This document shows, in pieces, positions 1-7,886 of a stretch of 64,000 nucleotides of DNA. The DNA is taken from contig NZ_CP092123.1 in NCBI RefSeq assembly GCF_022343685.1, positions 1,550,001 to 1,614,000 of the forward strand. The letters are read 5' to 3'. The translations under genes were made by a program, and so were the position numbers. This stretch comes from Marinobacterium sediminicola. GTDB lineage: Bacteria; Pseudomonadota; Gammaproteobacteria; Pseudomonadales; Balneatricaceae. Below the pieces are notes generated by a model. That model saw nothing but the letters and a program-made list of their open reading frames with translations, was not told the origin of the DNA and did not search any database. The number at the start of each line of letters is the position of its first letter. Position 1 is the first letter of the stretch.

Positions 1-1140
1 TTTGCGGAACCAGTTGAGCGATGACAGCTGTTCACGCAATTGCTCCTCGAGCTCTCGGGCGCTCAAGCCGGTATGGCTCAGCAGCTGATGAAACTGCGGC
101 GAAGCCTTGATGTCCAGATCGATAAACTCGGGATGATAGTAAAGGATCAGTTCGTAGTCGGGGTTTTCACCCAGGATGCGACTCATAGTGGCATCCAAGT
201 GCTGACTGACCTCACGCCGCGAAGGCATCACCGGGCAGAAAACATCGCCATGAATTTCGTCATCGTAGGTATCGATATGGAAGATGACATGGCCTATGTT
301 GTCGAAGCGGTTTTGAAGTTTACAGACGACGTTATCGCCGATGTAATGGCCTTCCGCAGCACTCAGGTGTGGAGCAACCTGAAGGTGCATCTCCAGCAGA
401 CTTTGATTGCCCATGAGTCGGCTTTTGAAGCTGTGAACGTTGATTACGCCATCTACGCTCAGAACCTGTTCACGCAGCTCTTCGACACGGTCTTCAGGAA
501 GGGCTGTATCAACCAGTTCTGTAACACTCTTGGCAACCAGGTCCCAGCCGATTTTACCGACCAGAAGGGCAACGAGAACAGCTGCCAGGGCGTCCAGCCA
601 CCATACTCCTGCCATCGCTCCGGCAACGGCAAGGAGGACAACAATGGATGAAAGTGCGTCTGTCCGGCTGTGCCAGGCATTGGCAATAATGAGATCGGAT
701 TGCAGTTTTTTCCCGATCTTGAGTGTGTAACGGAATATCCATTCCTTGCCCACTATGGACAATGCAGCAGCCAGCAAGGCTGGCCAGGTGGGAAGGGGGG
801 GATGCTCCACCGCAAAGAGCAAGCTCACACTGTCGTAGGCCATAGCGCCGCCAACGCCAACTAGGACGACACCCAAAGCTACGGTTCCGACGGTTTCAAA
901 ACGACCGTGTCCCCATGGGTGGCTATCATCCGGAGCGCGGTGAGAAAGGCGTAGTACGGCTACCACCATGAAATCGGTCAGCAGGTCGGAAAGCGAGTGA
1001 ATACCATCTGCAATGAGGGCGCTTGAATTTGCAATTACACCTATCAGAATCTTGAGAACACCCAGCACAGTATCCAGAACGGCCCCGATGATGGTGACAC
1101 GTTCGGCTGCCCGGCGACGTTGATCAAGTTGCTCCTGCAT
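1..1140 (-). CDS. Cation diffusion facilitator (FieF-like), 3' end outside window
   Basis: Translating the minus strand from the ATG at 1140 gives 380 codons open to the window edge, so the C-terminus lies outside. The product is a cation diffusion facilitator: an inner-membrane antiporter exporting divalent metal ions (Zn, Fe, Cd or similar) in exchange for protons. The family metal-site motifs are visible: an HxxxD in GIHSLSD near residue 47, the HPWGHGRFE signature after the second membrane helix, and a second HxxxD in HSRTD near residue 160. A cytoplasmic dimerisation domain follows the six helices, and the protein continues well past the usual ~300 residues, so it is a longer-tailed variant. 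The metal cannot be read from sequence. Confidence 0.9.
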   Translation of the reverse strand, partial: MQEQLDQRRRAAERVTIIGAVLDTVLGVLKILIGVIANSSALIADGIHSLSDLLTDFMVVAVLRLSHRAPDDSHPWGHGRFETVGTVALGVVLVGVGGAMAYDSVSLLFAVEHPPLPTWPALLAAALSIVGKEWIFRYTLKIGKKLQSDLIIANAWHSRTDALSSIVVLLAVAGAMAGVWWLDALAAVLVALLVGKIGWDLVAKSVTELVDTALPEDRVEELREQVLSVDGVINVHSFKSRLMGNQSLLEMHLQVAPHLSAAEGHYIGDNVVCKLQNRFDNIGHVIFHIDTYDDEIHGDVFCPVMPSRREVSQHLDATMSRILGENPDYELILYYHPEFIDLDIKASPQFHQLLSHTGLSARELEEQLREQLSSLNWFRK

Positions 1141-1476
1141 GGGTTCCGTACTCCGCTGAAAACAGCCAGCTATTGTACCTTTATATGGTCATACACTCTA
1201 GGGCGGCTCTTGTATCTGGTTCTGCAGACATCGCAACATATTGATTATAAAGAACAAAAAACACCTGTACAAAAAATGTACAATCTGTGTCGAAGCAAGA
1301 AATTATGGGTGCTGAAGCACTTTGGTAATGAAATTTTCACAGTGTTATCCACAGTAGATGTGGGTAGGCTGACGCAAGCCAGCGATCACGCGGATTACAC
1401 CCAATGCTGACATTGTTCCTTCATGCTGTATCACTTAACATGTTGGGTCGTTTCGGTTTGCTCAGGATGGCTTTCC
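1141..1476. other. Divergent intergenic region, 336 bases
   Basis: This gap separates the minus-strand efflux gene from the plus-strand transporter, so it must hold both promoters. It is AT-richer than its surroundings. It contains a single consensus DnaA box, TTATCCACA, at 1345-1353, and two copies of the self-complementary hexamer TGTACA five bases apart at 1266-1282, which could be an operator. No coding sequence or RNA gene is recognisable. Confidence 0.5.
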
Positions 1477-2364
1477 ATGCAGTCTTCGTATCTCACCCAG
1501 TTGATTCTTCCTCTGGCGCTGTTCAGTATCATGCTGGGGGTGGGAATGACGCTGAATCGTTCCGATTTCATTCGATTGTGGCGAATGCCTGGTGCTGTTC
1601 TGCTTGGGGTAGTGGGGCAGCTGATCCTGCTGCCGTTGCTGGGGGGACTAGTGCTATGGATGGCAAACCTGCCGCCACTGCTGACGGTCGGGCTGATGAT
1701 CCTGACATTCGCCCCCGGAGGGGCGACTTCCAACATGCTGACGTTGCTGGCCCGAGGTGATACGGCCTTATCCATCACCCTTACAGCTGTTACAAGTCTG
1801 ATAACACCCTTCACCTTGCCTCTCTTGACGGTGCTGACATTGCACTTTTACGGGTTGTCAGATGAGCTACCTGATTTCCCGGTAGTGATCACGATTCTGA
1901 AGTTCATGCTGGTGACATTGCTACCGGTTGGGTTGGGGCTCTTGGTCGCAAGCTGGAAGCCGGATTGGTGTGGTCGTTTATTGAAGCCCGTTAAGGTTTG
2001 TTCGCTGGTCTTTATGATCGGAATTGTGACAGCGATCGTTCGCGCCAATTGGGATCGCCTTCCTGAGTTGATCGTCCAGGTGGGTCCTGTTGCGCTGTTG
2101 TTGGCGGTTGTTGCGATAGTGGCGGGTTACCTGTTGGCAAGATTGGCGGGAATGCCGGATGAGCGGCGTGTGACCTTGGCAATTGAAGTGGGTATTCAGA
2201 ATGCCGGGACGGCCCTGCTGGTGACCGGTGGCTTACTACAGAGCGCGGAAATGTCTGCCAGCGCGCTTATCTATGGCGTGATGATGCAGCTGCCTGCGCT
2301 GTTGATACTGGGCTGGCGTAACCGTGATCTGGTGATCCAGCCCGTGCGAGTGAGAGACAGCTGA
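1477..2364 (+). CDS. Bile acid:sodium symporter family (BASS) transporter
   Basis: A 295-residue polytopic membrane protein of the bile acid:sodium symporter/arsenical-resistance-3 fold. Visible features are about nine hydrophobic helices, the early GVGMTL stretch, the APGGATSN motif near residue 85 typical of the sodium-binding crossover of this family, and GIQNAGTALLV near residue 235. It probably takes up an organic anion with sodium; the substrate is not predictable. The reading frame is open from 1423, but the ATG at 1477 has an AGGA ribosome site six to nine bases upstream, whereas 1423 has none, so 1477 is preferred. It stands alone, with queE convergent just downstream. Confidence 0.8.
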   Translation: MQSSYLTQLILPLALFSIMLGVGMTLNRSDFIRLWRMPGAVLLGVVGQLILLPLLGGLVLWMANLPPLLTVGLMILTFAPGGATSNMLTLLARGDTALSITLTAVTSLITPFTLPLLTVLTLHFYGLSDELPDFPVVITILKFMLVTLLPVGLGLLVASWKPDWCGRLLKPVKVCSLVFMIGIVTAIVRANWDRLPELIVQVGPVALLLAVVAIVAGYLLARLAGMPDERRVTLAIEVGIQNAGTALLVTGGLLQSAEMSASALIYGVMMQLPALLILGWRNRDLVIQPVRVRDS

Positions 2365-2374
2365 GTCTCGTACC

Positions 2375-3007
2375 TCAGTCGATGCCTGTGATCTTGTGTG
2401 TCTGCAAGCTCAGGCGCCACTGAGGGTGTGCCATGCAGTAGTCGATGCAGCGTCGTGTATGTGCGCTCTGCAGGGGGCTGTCCAGTGGTTGCAGGAAAAA
2501 ATGGCGGAAATTCAGATGTGAGAAACGTTCCGGCGGTGCCGCACTTTGCGGAAAAACCAGCTTGAGTTCGTCGCCTTCTGTGATGATGACATCACTGCTG
2601 CCCTTGGGGCTGACGCAAATCCAATCGATACCGGACGGGAGCGGTTTGGTGCCGTTGGTTTCAATGGCAATTTCAAAACCCCGTGCATGCAGAGCATCGA
2701 TCAAGGGTGTATCCAGTTGAAGTGCAGGTTCTCCACCGGTGCAGACTACGTAGCGTTGGCCTTCATGAGTATCTGGCCATAAGCTTTCGATCCGTTCAGC
2801 CAGTGCTTCAGCGTCGCTGAACTTGCCACCGTTCTGGCCATCGGTGCCAATGAAATCGGTATCGCAGAAGTCACAAATAGCGTTGTGACGGTCCTGTTCT
2901 CGACCGCTCCACAGGTTACAGCCGGTGAAGCGGCAAAAGACAGAGGCGCGGCCGCTCTGAGCGCCTTCACCCTGCAATGTGTAGAAAATTTCTTTAACGC
3001 TGTACAT
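2375..3007 (-). CDS. queE: 7-carboxy-7-deazaguanine synthase
   Basis: Radical-SAM enzyme of 210 residues that converts 6-carboxytetrahydropterin to 7-carboxy-7-deazaguanine, the ring-contraction step of preQ0/queuosine synthesis. It opens with MYSVKEIFYTLQGEG, the family start. The cluster motif is C-x14-C-x2-C (CNLWSG...CDFC) instead of the canonical Cx3Cx2C, the variant known from proteobacterial QueE. GGEPALQ and the ETNGT strand are SAM-fold signatures. The ATG at 3007 is chosen because AGGAG lies five bases upstream and the protein then starts at the conserved N-terminus; the frame itself is open to 3316. A perfect FNR box lies about 46 bases upstream. Confidence 0.95.
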   Translation of the reverse strand: MYSVKEIFYTLQGEGAQSGRASVFCRFTGCNLWSGREQDRHNAICDFCDTDFIGTDGQNGGKFSDAEALAERIESLWPDTHEGQRYVVCTGGEPALQLDTPLIDALHARGFEIAIETNGTKPLPSGIDWICVSPKGSSDVIITEGDELKLVFPQSAAPPERFSHLNFRHFFLQPLDSPLQSAHTRRCIDYCMAHPQWRLSLQTHKITGID

Positions 3008-3046
3008 GCATGCTCCTGCTGATTGAGGCGTCAGTGTATCGGCAAT

Positions 3047-3060
3047 TTGATAATGATCAA
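3047..3060 (-). promoter_or_regulatory. FNR/Anr box upstream of queE
   Basis: TTGATAATGATCAA matches the FNR consensus TTGAT-N4-ATCAA at all ten fixed positions. It lies 40 bases upstream of the queE start. A plausible -10 (GATACA, read on the minus strand at 3040-3035) would put the box centre near -25, which suggests repression rather than class II activation. The box is seen directly; its role is inferred. Confidence 0.7.
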
Positions 3061-3170
3061 GCCGTGCAGGCAAAACAGGCTGATGCCGGACAAAATGAAC
3101 CGCAGTCGAGGGCAAGAGGGGATTGGCGGGTAAAGAACGCCAAGCGAATTGGCTCGGCGTTAGAGTGGGA

Positions 3171-4082
3171 TCAGGCTTCGGGTTCACCGCCAAAGGCGTC
3201 AAGCAATTCCGGCAGGAGGCGAGCATACTCCAGTCCCATGCGTGCCAATTCGGTATCCCGTGCGGCAAGCACATCTTCGGGAGTATCGGCATCCAGTTGC
3301 TCGCGATATTCGTCACTGAGGCGAAGTCGATGCAGGCTCAGGTCTTCATGAAGTACAAAGCGAATCTGCTGCTGCCAGTCGAGCGCGAGCCTTTTGACGA
3401 GCATACCGGCACTCAGATGAGCACTGATTTCATCACATAGCAGGTCCTGACCTTTGGCACTGATCTTACTGCCTTCGGTCATCGGGTCACGCAATTCGCA
3501 TTCATCTTCCAGAGCCCAGCCTTGCGGCATAGCCTCTCCCTGCAACCATGACGTCATCACTTTATCGGCTGAGATGCAGGTCTGGGGCAGTTTGACGATC
3601 AGTGAGCCCAAGGCCTCACGCAGTTGATTGAGGAGCTCTTCGGCGCGCTTGTGACTGGATGCATTGACGACAATCCACCCTTGCTGGGGCATCAGCACGG
3701 CTTCAGTGCGTCGACGCCGAGTAAAACTGCGCGGCAGCAAATCCATGATGACGTCATCCTTGAGCTGTAACTTCTCCTTGCGATAGACCTTGCGCGACTG
3801 CTCGGCTTCGATCAGTGCAACTTTTTCGTCAAGTTGTTCGCGAACGACACTGGCGGGGAGGATCCGCTCCTCCTGCATCAGGTTGACCAGCAGAAAACCG
3901 TTGCTGCTGAATACCAGCATGTCTTCTGCTTCTGAAACTGGACAGCCCCAGCCGCTCCGGCTCATTTCCTGGCTGCCGCAGGGCGTGAACGGATGCGCGC
4001 TGAGAGCTTGTTCAAGGTGCTCTTGAGTCAGGCCGGCAGGGGGATCAAAGCGGTAGAAAATAAGGTTTCGAAACCAGAGCAT
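3171..4082 (-). CDS. rdgC: Recombination-associated protein RdgC
   Basis: Ring-shaped, nucleoid-associated DNA-binding protein that modulates RecA activity; 303 residues, the normal family length. The N-terminal MLWFRNLIFYRF and the internal LPRSFTRRRRTEAV region near residue 115 are characteristic of RdgC. The ATG at 4082 is preferred because GGGAG lies six bases upstream; a further in-frame TTG four codons earlier would overlap that ribosome site. It is transcribed alone, with about 160 bases to queE downstream on the same strand. Confidence 0.95.
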   Translation of the reverse strand: MLWFRNLIFYRFDPPAGLTQEHLEQALSAHPFTPCGSQEMSRSGWGCPVSEAEDMLVFSSNGFLLVNLMQEERILPASVVREQLDEKVALIEAEQSRKVYRKEKLQLKDDVIMDLLPRSFTRRRRTEAVLMPQQGWIVVNASSHKRAEELLNQLREALGSLIVKLPQTCISADKVMTSWLQGEAMPQGWALEDECELRDPMTEGSKISAKGQDLLCDEISAHLSAGMLVKRLALDWQQQIRFVLHEDLSLHRLRLSDEYREQLDADTPEDVLAARDTELARMGLEYARLLPELLDAFGGEPEA

Positions 4083-4145
4083 GATGTCTCCCAAAAAAAT
4101 GTCATTTGCTGAGCATGGGGATTCTAACGTGGCTGGCGCTCATGT

Positions 4146-4598
4146 TCACTGAGAAGCGTCGACGAGGGCTCTGTCGATCGCCTGATCGAGATAGTATCCG
4201 TAAAACTCGGTTGAACTGATGCCCACCAGCGGCTTATCCAATACATCCCCATCAAGGTCCAGCATCAAAACACTGGGAAAGAGGCTGACGCCATAACGAT
4301 CTGCCAGAGTCTTGTGGCTAACGCTGTTGCCATTTTGGTCCACCACCTCACCACCCATGCCAACTTTCAGCTCGCGCACAATGAGCTCGTCCCTTTGCCG
4401 GTTGTGCAATGGCAGCAGAAAATCGCTTCGTACAGTGTCGCAGTAGGGGCAATCAGGCTGTGAAAACATGAGCACCAGCAGTGTGTTGGCTGGATAGGAT
4501 TCGCGCAGGGCTGCAAGGCCTGTAAATGGCGATAGTGCTTCGCTGGCCCTGCAGGGAGCGCAAAGCAACAAAAAAAACAGGATGGCAATCGGCTTCAT
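4146..4598 (-). CDS. Exported thioredoxin-fold protein (SoxW-like)
   Basis: 150-residue protein with an N-terminal signal peptide (MKPIAILFFLLLCAPCRA) and a thioredoxin fold whose active site is C50-P-Y-C53 in SQPDCPYC. The cis-proline loop appears as SLFPSVLMLD near residue 107. It is therefore a periplasmic thiol:disulfide protein, reminiscent of SoxW and other thioredoxin_2 proteins, and may reduce or isomerise periplasmic cysteines. The spacing FxQPDCPYC is closer to DsbC/SoxW than to cytoplasmic thioredoxin. A GGGAGGAG ribosome site precedes the ATG. The partner protein is not evident from its neighbours rdgC and apt. Confidence 0.75.
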   Translation of the reverse strand: MKPIAILFFLLLCAPCRASEALSPFTGLAALRESYPANTLLVLMFSQPDCPYCDTVRSDFLLPLHNRQRDELIVRELKVGMGGEVVDQNGNSVSHKTLADRYGVSLFPSVLMLDLDGDVLDKPLVGISSTEFYGYYLDQAIDRALVDASQ

Positions 4599-4722
4599 GG
4601 CAGCTCCTCCCTGACCATGCCTATTGGAGTAGGTAGCTGATCAGTATACCTGTGATATAGGTCTGCAGTCGCTGGCAGATACGCGGAAGCTCAGTGTGAG
4701 GCTGGCAGTTTGTTGGGCTTGA

Positions 4723-4762
4723 GGTTCAGGCTGTGAATCCAGGTCTGGCACAAGCCTGAACC
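4723..4762. repeat. 10-bp inverted repeat downstream of apt
   Basis: GGTTCAGGCT (4723-4732) is repeated as AGCCTGAACC (4753-4762) with a 20-base loop. On the minus strand it lies about 40 bases after the apt stop but has no T-run, so it may be an mRNA 3' stabiliser or a Rho-type end rather than an intrinsic terminator. Confidence 0.35.
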
Positions 4763-4803
4763 ATCAAATAGGGCAGCACAAATGAAGAGGTCTGTCCCTT
4801 GGA

Positions 4804-5345
4804 TCAGAGGCCTTCATAAGCCAGCAGGGAGTAGACGGGGATGCCTGCTTCCTGAATGCGGGTAGAGCCCTGCAGGTCCGGCAGGTCAATCAGGGCAGCG
4901 GCTTCAATAACTTCAGCACCGAGCTTCTTGATCAGGGTGCAAGCTGCCAGCAATGTGCCACCAGTCGCTATCAAGTCATCAAACAGAAGGACGCGATCAC
5001 CTGTTGTAACTGCGTCGGTCTGCATTTCAACGGCGGAAGTGCCGTATTCAAGCGTGTATTCCTGGTGGATGGTTTCACCCGGAAGCTTGCCTTTCTTGCG
5101 CACCAGAACCAGTGGCAGATTGAGCTGATATGCCATGATAGCGCCGAAAAGAAAGCCACGTGCATCGATACAGGCAATATGAGTAATGTCACTGTCTATG
5201 TAGCGCTGAATGAAGCATCGGAAACCATGCGCATTGCCTTGGGATCCTTGAAGATCGGTGTAACATCGCGAAACACGACTCCAGGTTCCGGCCAGTCCTC
5301 AAGCGAACGGATCACGGATTTGACATAGAATTCATCGTAGGACAT
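4804..5345 (-). pseudogene. apt: Adenine phosphoribosyltransferase, frameshifted
   Basis: Adenine phosphoribosyltransferase salvages adenine to AMP with PRPP. Reading from the ATG at 5345 (ribosome site GGGAG eight bases upstream) gives a normal Apt N-terminus, MSYDEFYVKSVIRSLEDWPE through MRMVSDA, and then a stop after about eight wrong codons. The correct frame resumes at FIQRYIDSDITHIACIDARG and runs to 4804, including the PRPP-loop LLFDDLIATGGTL and the adenine-binding ARGFLFG. One base is missing near 5213-5217 relative to a 180-residue intact protein. As written, the gene yields only a short fragment or a 110-residue piece from an internal ATG at 5136. The cause may be a genuine deletion or a sequencing error. 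Confidence 0.85.
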
Positions 5346-5370
5346 TCGGTAACTCCCAGTTGGCGCTCAA

Positions 5371-5412
5371 TTGATATAACTCAATGCCGCAGTGACGGAA
5401 TACAGGTGTAAT
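5371..5412 (+). promoter_or_regulatory. Candidate Anr-activated promoter (FNR box plus -10)
   Basis: TTGATATAACTCAA (5371-5384) matches the FNR consensus at nine of ten positions. A -10-like TGTAAT (5407-5412) lies with its centre 32 bases from the box centre, the same spacing as at the hemN promoter in this window. This predicts class II activation and a plus-strand start near 5419. On the minus strand the same geometry would start inside apt, so the plus direction is favoured. Confidence 0.5.
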
Positions 5413-5418
5413 GCAGGG

Positions 5419-5495
5419 GTTGGGTTACACATTGAGATGGCTACTTCATTGTGCAACTTGGGACGTAGCTTCACACGAAGCTACGTCTTTTTTTA
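5419..5495 (+). ncRNA. Candidate Anr-dependent small RNA (~77 nt)
   Basis: The predicted start near 5419 and the perfect intrinsic terminator ending at 5495 define a transcript of about 77 nt running opposite to both flanking genes (apt and anr are on the minus strand). No open reading frame of note lies within it. Because no plus-strand gene precedes the terminator, a noncoding RNA is the simplest explanation. FNR-family control of a small RNA has precedents in E. coli FnrS and P. aeruginosa PhrS; there is no sequence similarity that I can recognise. The transcript itself is inferred. Confidence 0.45.
5462..5495 (+). terminator. Strong intrinsic terminator, plus strand
   Basis: GACGTAGCTTC (5462-5472) pairs perfectly with GAAGCTACGTC (5477-5487) around an ACAC loop, followed by eight T. 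The T-run is only on the plus strand side, so it cannot serve the minus-strand genes on either side. Confidence 0.85.
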
Positions 5496-5540
5496 TTCGG
5501 GCGGGTGCTGTGCTTAACCAATGTGGACGGCTCTCGGTGC

Positions 5541-6317
5541 TCAGGAAGTAGATTGTTCCTGATGAGTGGGACACTCGCCATCACGGGATTCGCCAGACAG
5601 GCGATACATCTCTTCAAGATTGGTCAGTTCGACCTCTTTGCCGTCAACGCGCATCAACTCCATCTTTTGAAAGCGAGTAAAAATACGGCTGACCGTTTCC
5701 ACGGCGAGGCCAAGGTAGTTGCCAATTTCATTGCGGGACATGGACAGACGGAAGTTCGAAGCCGAGTAGCCCCGTGCCTTGAACCGCTGAGAGAGCTTGA
5801 GCAGGAAGGTCGCAACACGCTGTTCAGCGTTTTTCTTGGACAGCAACAGCATCATCTGCTGATCATCACGCAACTCTTTGCTCATGCTGCGCAACATCTG
5901 GCGACGCAGCTCGGGCATTTGCCCTGAAAGCTCGTCAAGACGCTCAAACGGAATTTCGCAAACGGTAGTGGTTTCCAGCACTTTAGCGGACATCGGATAG
6001 GTTTCAGCGTCATAACCGCTTAGACCTACGAGCTCGCCGGGGAAATAAAAGCCGGTGATCTGCTCCTCACCTTCGTTTGTCAGCGTGTAACTCTTGATCG
6101 TGCCCGCGCGAATTGCAAAAACCGAGCTGAACGGCTCGCCCTGGTGGAACAGGTGTTCACCTTTTTTCAGTGGTCGACTTTTTTCGATGATGTCATCCAG
6201 ACGGTCGATGTCGGTCAGGTCCAGTGAGACAGGCAGGCAGAGAGAACTCAGGCTGCAGGTCTTGCAGTGTACCTGGGACAGGCTATGTAGCTTTCCTTGA
6301 TTTTTGCAGTCGGCCAT
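5541..6317 (-). CDS. anr: FNR/Anr family oxygen-sensing transcription regulator
   Basis: 258-residue Crp/Fnr-family regulator that binds an oxygen-labile [4Fe-4S] cluster and activates or represses anaerobic and microaerobic genes. The four cluster ligands are visible: C18, C21 and C27 (C-x2-C-x5-C) and C120. A cyclic-nucleotide-binding-like beta roll (residues ~35-135) and a C-terminal helix-turn-helix follow; the recognition helix carries ETVSR, the E-SR residues that read TTGAT half sites. The ATG at 6317 has AAGGAT seven bases upstream; the frame is open to 6374 but those codons lack a ribosome site. Located between apt and hemN as in pseudomonads. The FNR boxes in this window are its likely targets. 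Confidence 0.95.
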   Translation of the reverse strand: MADCKNQGKLHSLSQVHCKTCSLSSLCLPVSLDLTDIDRLDDIIEKSRPLKKGEHLFHQGEPFSSVFAIRAGTIKSYTLTNEGEEQITGFYFPGELVGLSGYDAETYPMSAKVLETTTVCEIPFERLDELSGQMPELRRQMLRSMSKELRDDQQMMLLLSKKNAEQRVATFLLKLSQRFKARGYSASNFRLSMSRNEIGNYLGLAVETVSRIFTRFQKMELMRVDGKEVELTNLEEMYRLSGESRDGECPTHQEQSTS

Positions 6318-6393
6318 GAGGGCATCCTTTGGTTGGTTAGTCACACGATGGCTATACGCCGCATTATGTAACATTTACCCTCGGGGGTGAAGC

Positions 6394-6415
6394 GAAAGGC
6401 CCGTGAACCGGGCCT
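6394..6415 (-). terminator. Probable terminator after hemN
   Basis: AGGCCCG (6397-6403) and CGGGCCT (6409-6415) form a 7-bp GC-rich stem with a 5-base loop just after the hemN stop. On the minus strand it is followed by a short TTT, so termination may be partial. Confidence 0.5.
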
Positions 6416-6420
6416 CGACT

Positions 6421-7812
6421 TTAGATGATGCGTGAGAAATTCTGAGAGTGTTGCTTTTTGGGGATATAAGCATCAAACGCCATGCAGATGCGACGAATGA
6501 GCAGGCGGCCTGCAGGGGTTACTTCGATTCCGGTTGGCGACAGATGGACCAGACCGTCGGAATTAAACTGCAGCAGTTCCTCTTGTTCATCAGCAAAATA
6601 CTGGTCAAAGTCGATGTCGAAACGCTGTTCGACGGCCTTTTTATCCAGCTTGAACTGGCAGATCAGCTCGGTGATTACCGCGCGACGGATATGGTCATCG
6701 AAATTCAGTTCTACACCACGCTTGACCGCATGCTGCTGTTGCAGCACGGCCTGGCTATAAGCCGAGATGTCGTGTTCATTCTGATAATAGACATTACCGA
6801 TTTGGCTGATCGCCGAGACTCCCATGGCCACAAGGTCGCAGTCGGCATGTGTGGTATAGCCCTGGAAGTTGCGATGCAACTTGCCACTTTGCTGCGCTAT
6901 GGCCAATTCATCGTCAGGCTTGGCAAAATGATCCATGCCAATGTAGACATAGCCTGCGTCCAGCAGTCTGTTGATACTGTTTTGCAGTATGGCCAGCTTC
7001 TCTTCAGCAGAAGGCAGGTCTTCGGCGCGTATATGCTTCTGTGAACGGAAGCGGTCAGGCAAGTGAGCATAATTGAAGACCGACAGGCGGTCAGGGCTCA
7101 TTGCAATGACGGTATCAAGGGTCTCTTCGAAGCTCTGCTCTGTCTGGTGCGGAAGACCATAGATGAGGTCCATGTTGATCGACTTGAATCCCAGCTCGCG
7201 GGAACGATCCAGAACGGCGCGGGTCTGTTCGGTTGGCTGAACACGATTGACTGCCTCCTGAACTTTCAGATTAACATCCTGTACGCCAAGACTGATGCGG
7301 TTGAAGCCGATTTCCCGCAGGACACCCAGAGTGTCATGACCTGCCTCACGGGGGTCGATCTCGATGGAATAGTCACCGAGGTCGTCATCGCGCAAATTGA
7401 AATTGCGACGCAGGGCCGCCATCAGTTCCCGCATCTGTTCGTCACTGATGAACGTAGGAGTACCGCCGCCCCAATGAAGCTGATTGACGGTTCGGTCTCC
7501 ACGATACCACTGCGAAAGCTGATCCATCTCCTGATACAGGGTGTCGAGGTAGGGTTGGGCTTTCTTGCGGTTACGGGTGATCACCTTGTTACAGGCACAG
7601 TAATAACAGACATGTGCACAGAAAGGGATGTGAACATACAGCGACAATGGCGCATTTACGTCGGCGCTCTCTCTTCCGGCGGCGATCAGCTGGTCAGCGG
7701 TAAGACCCGAGTCAAACTGAATGGCGGTCGGGTAGGAGGTATAGCGAGGGCCGGCAAGGTCATAACGACGAATAAGATCAAGATCCCAGCTGACATTGCT
7801 CTGTTGAGTCAC
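6421..7812 (-). CDS. hemN: Oxygen-independent coproporphyrinogen III oxidase
   Basis: Radical-SAM enzyme of 463 residues that decarboxylates coproporphyrinogen III to protoporphyrinogen IX without oxygen in haem synthesis. The cluster ligands C65-x3-C69-x2-C72 are followed by C74, as in E. coli HemN. WGGGTPTF (SAM binding), the N-terminal YDLAGPRYTSYPTA and the C-terminal helical domain are all present, and the length is standard. It starts at GTG 7812 with GAGGTG six bases upstream. Its promoter carries a perfect FNR box, consistent with induction when oxygen falls and haem is needed for the cbb3 oxidase encoded upstream. Confidence 0.97.
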   Translation of the reverse strand: MTQQSNVSWDLDLIRRYDLAGPRYTSYPTAIQFDSGLTADQLIAAGRESADVNAPLSLYVHIPFCAHVCYYCACNKVITRNRKKAQPYLDTLYQEMDQLSQWYRGDRTVNQLHWGGGTPTFISDEQMRELMAALRRNFNLRDDDLGDYSIEIDPREAGHDTLGVLREIGFNRISLGVQDVNLKVQEAVNRVQPTEQTRAVLDRSRELGFKSINMDLIYGLPHQTEQSFEETLDTVIAMSPDRLSVFNYAHLPDRFRSQKHIRAEDLPSAEEKLAILQNSINRLLDAGYVYIGMDHFAKPDDELAIAQQSGKLHRNFQGYTTHADCDLVAMGVSAISQIGNVYYQNEHDISAYSQAVLQQQHAVKRGVELNFDDHIRRAVITELICQFKLDKKAVEQRFDIDFDQYFADEQEELLQFNSDGLVHLSPTGIEVTPAGRLLIRRICMAFDAYIPKKQHSQNFSRII

Positions 7813-7844
7813 AACTACACCTCACGGATAAAATCAAAGGGGGC

Positions 7845-7886
7845 ATTATAGGCTGTGGGCGAACACAGGGGCTTGATAAGTATCAA
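7845..7886 (-). promoter_or_regulatory. hemN promoter with perfect FNR/Anr box
   Basis: TTGATAAGTATCAA (7873-7886) is a perfect FNR box. A consensus -10 TATAAT (minus strand, 7850-7845) lies 32 bases away centre to centre, which is class II geometry with a start near 7838 and a 5' leader of about 26 bases before the hemN GTG. The box overlaps the stop codon of the upstream TauE-like gene. Confidence 0.85.

Noticed and set aside
40-651. 203-codon plus-strand frame at the window start
   Set aside because: Antisense of the cation efflux gene, which has intact family motifs in the opposite direction.
1345-1353. Replication origin suggested by the DnaA box
   Set aside because: Only one box, no cluster, no AT-rich unwinding element and no dnaA/gidA neighbours.
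5419-5487. 4.5S signal recognition particle RNA near apt/anr
   Set aside because: The conserved SRP core sequence is absent.
7063-7851. 262-codon plus-strand frame opposite hemN
   Set aside because: Shadow of hemN and its promoter.
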